64,000 nt of DNA, taken from NCBI RefSeq assembly GCF_041381155.1, contig NC_091147.1, positions 35,358,909 through 35,422,908 of the forward strand, written 5' to 3'. Below, piece by piece: positions 60,610 through 64,000 of the stretch (position 1 is the first letter of the stretch; every line of letters starts with the position of its first letter). The notes beneath the pieces were generated by a model. The model had not been told where the DNA came from and searched no databases. It was given only the letters and a program-made list of their open reading frames with translations. Made by a program: the position numbers and the translations under genes. This stretch comes from Argopecten irradians (lineage: Eukaryota > Mollusca > Bivalvia > Pectinida > Pectinidae).

Positions 60610-60625
60610 TGCACTTGTGACGTCA
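60610..60625 (-). promoter_or_regulatory. Right CRE-containing block upstream of the transposase gene
   Basis: On the minus strand this is TGACGTCACAAGTGCA, identical to the left block and likewise exactly 175 bp from its end of the element. It is about 90 bp before the transposase ATG. ATTGGC just before it (minus strand) could be a CCAAT-type site. Confidence 0.6.
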
Positions 60626-60804
60626 CATGCCAATCAGCCTCGATCCCGCCCACAAAATATGCATATTCAAAGGCGTGCTCAGAACAGACGTCTGTCTGGT
60701 ATACCAGTTACGAGGGACTCGGGAAACACGGTATATCGGAATTTATTTACATTATTGCATCATAATAGCGAAAAATACAGCTTTTCATAAAATCGTGGCC
60801 TTAA

Positions 60805-60975
60805 TCCGACATATTACCACACGCCCTCAACCTCTGGAATGCGGGTTCGAATCCCATGTTGGGTAGTTGCCAGGTACTGACCGCTGGCCGGTGGCTTTCC
60901 TCCACCAACACACCTGATACGTCCTTACATGACCCTGGCTGTTAATAGGACGTAAAACTAAACAAACCATAACCG
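60805..60975 (+). mobile_element. 5'-truncated tRNA-derived SINE
   Basis: Same SINE as at 43000 from CCGACATATTACCACACGCC to the tail, followed by the same flank ATTTAAATTAA (60976-60986). The tRNA head and 5' duplication are missing: the sequence starts immediately after the TTAA that borders the transposon. Confidence 0.9.
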
Positions 60976-63900
60976 ATTTAAATTAAATTCTTAAAGAAGT
61001 CTTATATCTGCCTACAGTTAACGGGGGATTTTCCGATTGGGGGTCATGGGGCGCATGCTCCGTAACCTGTGGAAATGATGTGCAAAGCAGAAGCAGGGCC
61101 TGTGACAATCCGTCAGCTCAATATGGCGGACTGCCTTGTTCCGGTGACACAAGTGAAACCCAGACCTGCACATTGAGTCCATGTCCGAGTAAGTGCATTC
61201 GAACATTGATATATTGACCGCTGGTCAGTCTGTCATTGTCGTAGTAAATATCACCATCATCATATTATCCAAGTAATCAAGCTAGTTCCAGTAGTACTTT
61301 AATTTTTATGAAGTGATTGTATTATTTTTGCTTTGTCATTGTCTTGAACGCAAACATTTTAGGTAGTTTTTATAATAAACCTGCCAATTCCTTGAATTCT
61401 TTCAAAATTGTTAGTTTACTGCTGAATTTAAACGTTACTTAAAATTCTAACGTTTTCAATTATTAATATGGAAATGACTTCCAAATGTTTGTTCATTTCA
61501 AATTTGTCACGTTGATGAATAGGTACATGTATATCCTTATTGTTCGTTTAATTCCTAAGATGTTTGAAATGATTCCTACAGTTGATGGAGGATTTTCTTT
61601 TTGGGGGTCATGGGGCGCATGCTCTGTGACTTGTGGTAATGGTGTGCAAAGTCGAAGCAGGGCATGTGACAATCCTTCTGCTCAATATGGCGGACTGCCT
61701 TGTTCCGGTGATACAAGTGAAACCCAGACCTGCACGTTAAGTCCATGTCCGAGTAAGTACATTCGAAACTGGATCGTCAGACGGTTTATATGCCCAACAC
61801 GTGCTCAATGTCGCAGTAAATATCATCGTATTGTCCAAGTAAAGAAGCTAGTGACAGTAATATTTTGAATAATATGAATTTTTCATTTGGTCATTTTCTT
61901 GAACGCAATATTTGAAGTCGTTTTTTGCATTAATTATTAGTTTAATGCTGGAATGAAGTGTTACAAAAAATGTCCATTCTTCTTAATATAGAAATGACTT
62001 ACACACGGCTGTTCATTGAAACTGTGTCATATTGATAACTAGATATATTTTTATTTTATTGTTCGGTTAAAACTTAAAGAGTATAAAATCATTCCTACAG
62101 TTGATGGGGGGTTTTCCGCTTGGGGGTCTTGGGGCGCATGCTCAGTGACCTGTGCAAATGGTGTGCAAACCCGAAGCAGGGCATGTGACAGTCCGTCTGC
62201 TCAATATGGCGGACTTCCTTGTTCCGGTGACACAAGTGAAACTCAGACCTGCACATTGAGCCCATGTCCGAGTAAGTACATTATAACACACATAGATTGA
62301 ATATACAATAAAACCCATTATATTGAGGTCCTTGGTAATTGGAAATATCTTCCAATCATTCAGATTTCAATTTAACCAAGCAGAAAAACAATGTAAATTT
62401 GTGAACAAGGATTATGATTCATTTCAAATTGAATGATATTTCAACATTACTCATTAAACATTCACTGGGGTCCATTGTTTTTGTAATTTTCTTATAGACT
62501 TGCTTCTTTTGAGTAAAATGTTACTACTCTTATGTTTAAATTAATTTGATATTTCTATTTTGATAGTTGATGGAGCATGGACAAATTGGGAAAATTGGAG
62601 CACGTGCACCGTAACTTGCGGTGGAGGTACTTCCGGTAGATCACGTACTTGTACTAATCCCGCTCCCCAATATGGCGGGATTGATTGTACAGGCGCGGCG
62701 TCTGAGACTAAAGACTGCAACACACAAACTTGTATCAGTATGTATATGTATTCTGGTAGTTATATTTGTATGAAATAGGTGAACTGTAGGCAACGTGCAA
62801 ATATACATGTACATCGTTGCATTTTTTATCATAAATTTAGATAATATGTAATGTAATACAGGATTATCCATGTTTAATGCTAACAAAAGTTGTTAACTCG
62901 TGAAAATTCCCCAATATTTGATTATATAACTATATCAAATTTTGAAGATGTTGAAGCAAAAAATCTAATAATATTATCTTTTCATTCAAATCATTTCATT
63001 AGATTATCTTTGCCATACCAGCATTAACACAACTTTTGATGCAAGATAAATGTACTAAGAAGGCAAACACAAAAGACATGTTTTCACTAATTCAATGCTT
63101 TGTTCAGTTGATGGCGCGTGGGGTGATTGGACCGCGTGGAGCCCGTGCACCGTTACCTGTGGGGGCGGGAGAAAGGCCCGGATAAGATCATGTGACAATC
63201 CTGTTCCGGCTAATGGAGGACTTTCCTGTCCCAGCGATTCTGCAGAGACTATTTATTGTAATACAAAATCGTGTGGTGTAGCTGCAGCTGGAGTATATCA
63301 GCAGGTAATCTTATTTCTGATACTAAATGTGTTATTGTCAGAAGTAAAGAAGAAAAAAAGATAATAAAATATATCTTTAGGATTTCCTTTTCTGAGAAGT
63401 CCATTTTCCCAATGACAGTAGATTTTTGGAAATAGGAATTAATACCAAAAAACTGGAATACAAATAGCATGGTGATGCGCTTGATTTTGAAATATTGTGA
63501 ATCAAATAAAGCTATTTTGACGCACATTATGGTTTTACCGGAATGTCACTGTTTTGACCACACACATCACAAAGTAAAGCACTATTTTCAAAATATTACT
63601 GAACAGTTTCAGTGCGTTTCTGTGGCATTTTTAGCGTTTGATTTTGCTTTGCTCGCCCCACCACGCACAAGCATAGAAACCAGAAATGGATGATGGTATG
63701 TATTATGTTTCTTTCATAGCAGGCAAAACACCTTACACATCACCTATTATAGTCTTATCCTTTTTTATGTTATAGCTTTGCCCAACTAACTGGTTTACAT
63801 GTGCGTCTGGTTCGATGAGCTGTATCGACGAGGCCTTCCATTGTGATTGTTCAAATGACTGTGACGACGGAAGTGATGAAACAACCGAATATGGCGGATG

Positions 63901-64000
63901 CAGTGCGGAAGTGGTGGCAGCTTGTCAAAATGGGGGCAATGGTTCGTTTTTTTGTCTCCTGTTTGCTTGATTGTTGTTTATTATTGTTTTTTTTATTATA
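60806..64000 (+). repeat. Segmental duplication, copy 2 (partner at 43031-46232)
   Basis: Collinear with copy 1 from the middle of the SINE to the window edge. Indels within exons are multiples of three (one Asn fewer in a TSP1 repeat, one Asp fewer in the LDLa module), whereas intron indels are not restricted in this way. Confidence 0.93.
61018..63941 (+). CDS. Gene C: recent duplicate of the 3' half of gene A (partial at both ends)
   Basis: Exons 61018-61188, 61582-61752, 62101-62271, 62567-62737, 63108-63304 and 63776-63941 correspond one to one to gene A exons 7-12: five TSP1 repeats and the LDL-receptor A module. Splice sites and phases are kept and all frames are open. Differences include FSFWGSW for FSAWGSW in the second repeat and GNDVQ for GNGVQ in the first. 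The first TSP1 exon, acidic segment, IgGFc-type domain and signal peptide are absent upstream, where the transposon begins. The tail exon would lie past the window. It is a truncated duplicate, an alternative haplotype, or a gene whose 5' part was misplaced in assembly. Confidence 0.85.

Larger units (their letters stand above)
51419..60800. mobile_element. Kolobok-like DNA transposon, 9.4 kb, two convergent genes
   Basis: The termini are GGCCACGATTTT at the left and its exact reverse complement at the right (60789-60800). The right flank is TTAA; the left flank is TTTA, one change away. TTAA targets, short inverted repeats and a THAP-domain transposase point to the Kolobok superfamily (established knowledge); piggyBac also uses TTAA but has no THAP domain. 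Inside are a transposase gene (-) and a ballast-domain gene (+). Also inside: a 390-bp MITE (54209), small hairpins (58003, 59803) and microsatellites. Both genes are nearly open, so the element is young, but each appears to carry one frame problem. An old host-domesticated locus is the alternative. Confidence 0.82.

Overview
The window looks like part of a bivalve mollusc nuclear genome (scallop- or oyster-like; inferred from content, not from a search). It is AT-rich, its genes have many short exons with GT-AG introns, and it carries tRNA-derived SINEs, hairpin MITEs and long minisatellites. I rebuilt the genes by joining exons whose splice sites and reading phases agree. Most long open frames elsewhere are accidents of tandem repeats.

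Layout. 1-4.3 kb: AT-rich DNA, an inverted-repeat element, then three tandem ~650-730 bp units each built on a tRNA-His sequence, only the third intact. 4.9-28.0 kb (+): a complete cytosolic class-1 aldehyde dehydrogenase (ALDH1A-type, 14 coding exons, 492 aa) with two alternative first exons. Three of its introns hold minisatellites (34/42 bp, 33 bp and 40/27 bp units). A complete two-exon Kelch-repeat gene (320 aa) lies on the same strand inside intron 4. 28.0-37.0 kb: no gene; palindromes, SINE copies and a 5'-truncated LINE.

37.0-46.7 kb (+): a complete 13-exon gene (gene A, 936 aa) for a secreted or GPI-anchored protein: signal peptide, IgGFc-binding-type domain, DGxDNDCDG segment, six thrombospondin type-1 (TSP1) repeats, one LDL-receptor class A module and a hydrophobic tail. 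47.9-50.8 kb (-): the 3' half of a diverged paralogue (gene B), tail-to-tail with A. 60.8-64.0 kb (+): a nearly identical copy of the 3' half of A (gene C), running off the window. B and C both lack their 5' halves here and face head to head.

Between B and C sits a 9.4-kb Kolobok-like DNA transposon (51,419-60,800) with 12-bp terminal inverted repeats and TTAA-type targets. It carries two convergent genes: a THAP-domain DDE-type transposase (-) and a protein (+) with the zinc-binding 'ballast' domain known from the cytoplasmic tail of vertebrate P2X7 receptors. Each gene has the same 16-bp CRE-containing block, exactly 175 bp in from its end of the element. The two flanks do not come from one insertion site, so the element marks a rearrangement or a false assembly join. 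This region is the most interesting part of the window.
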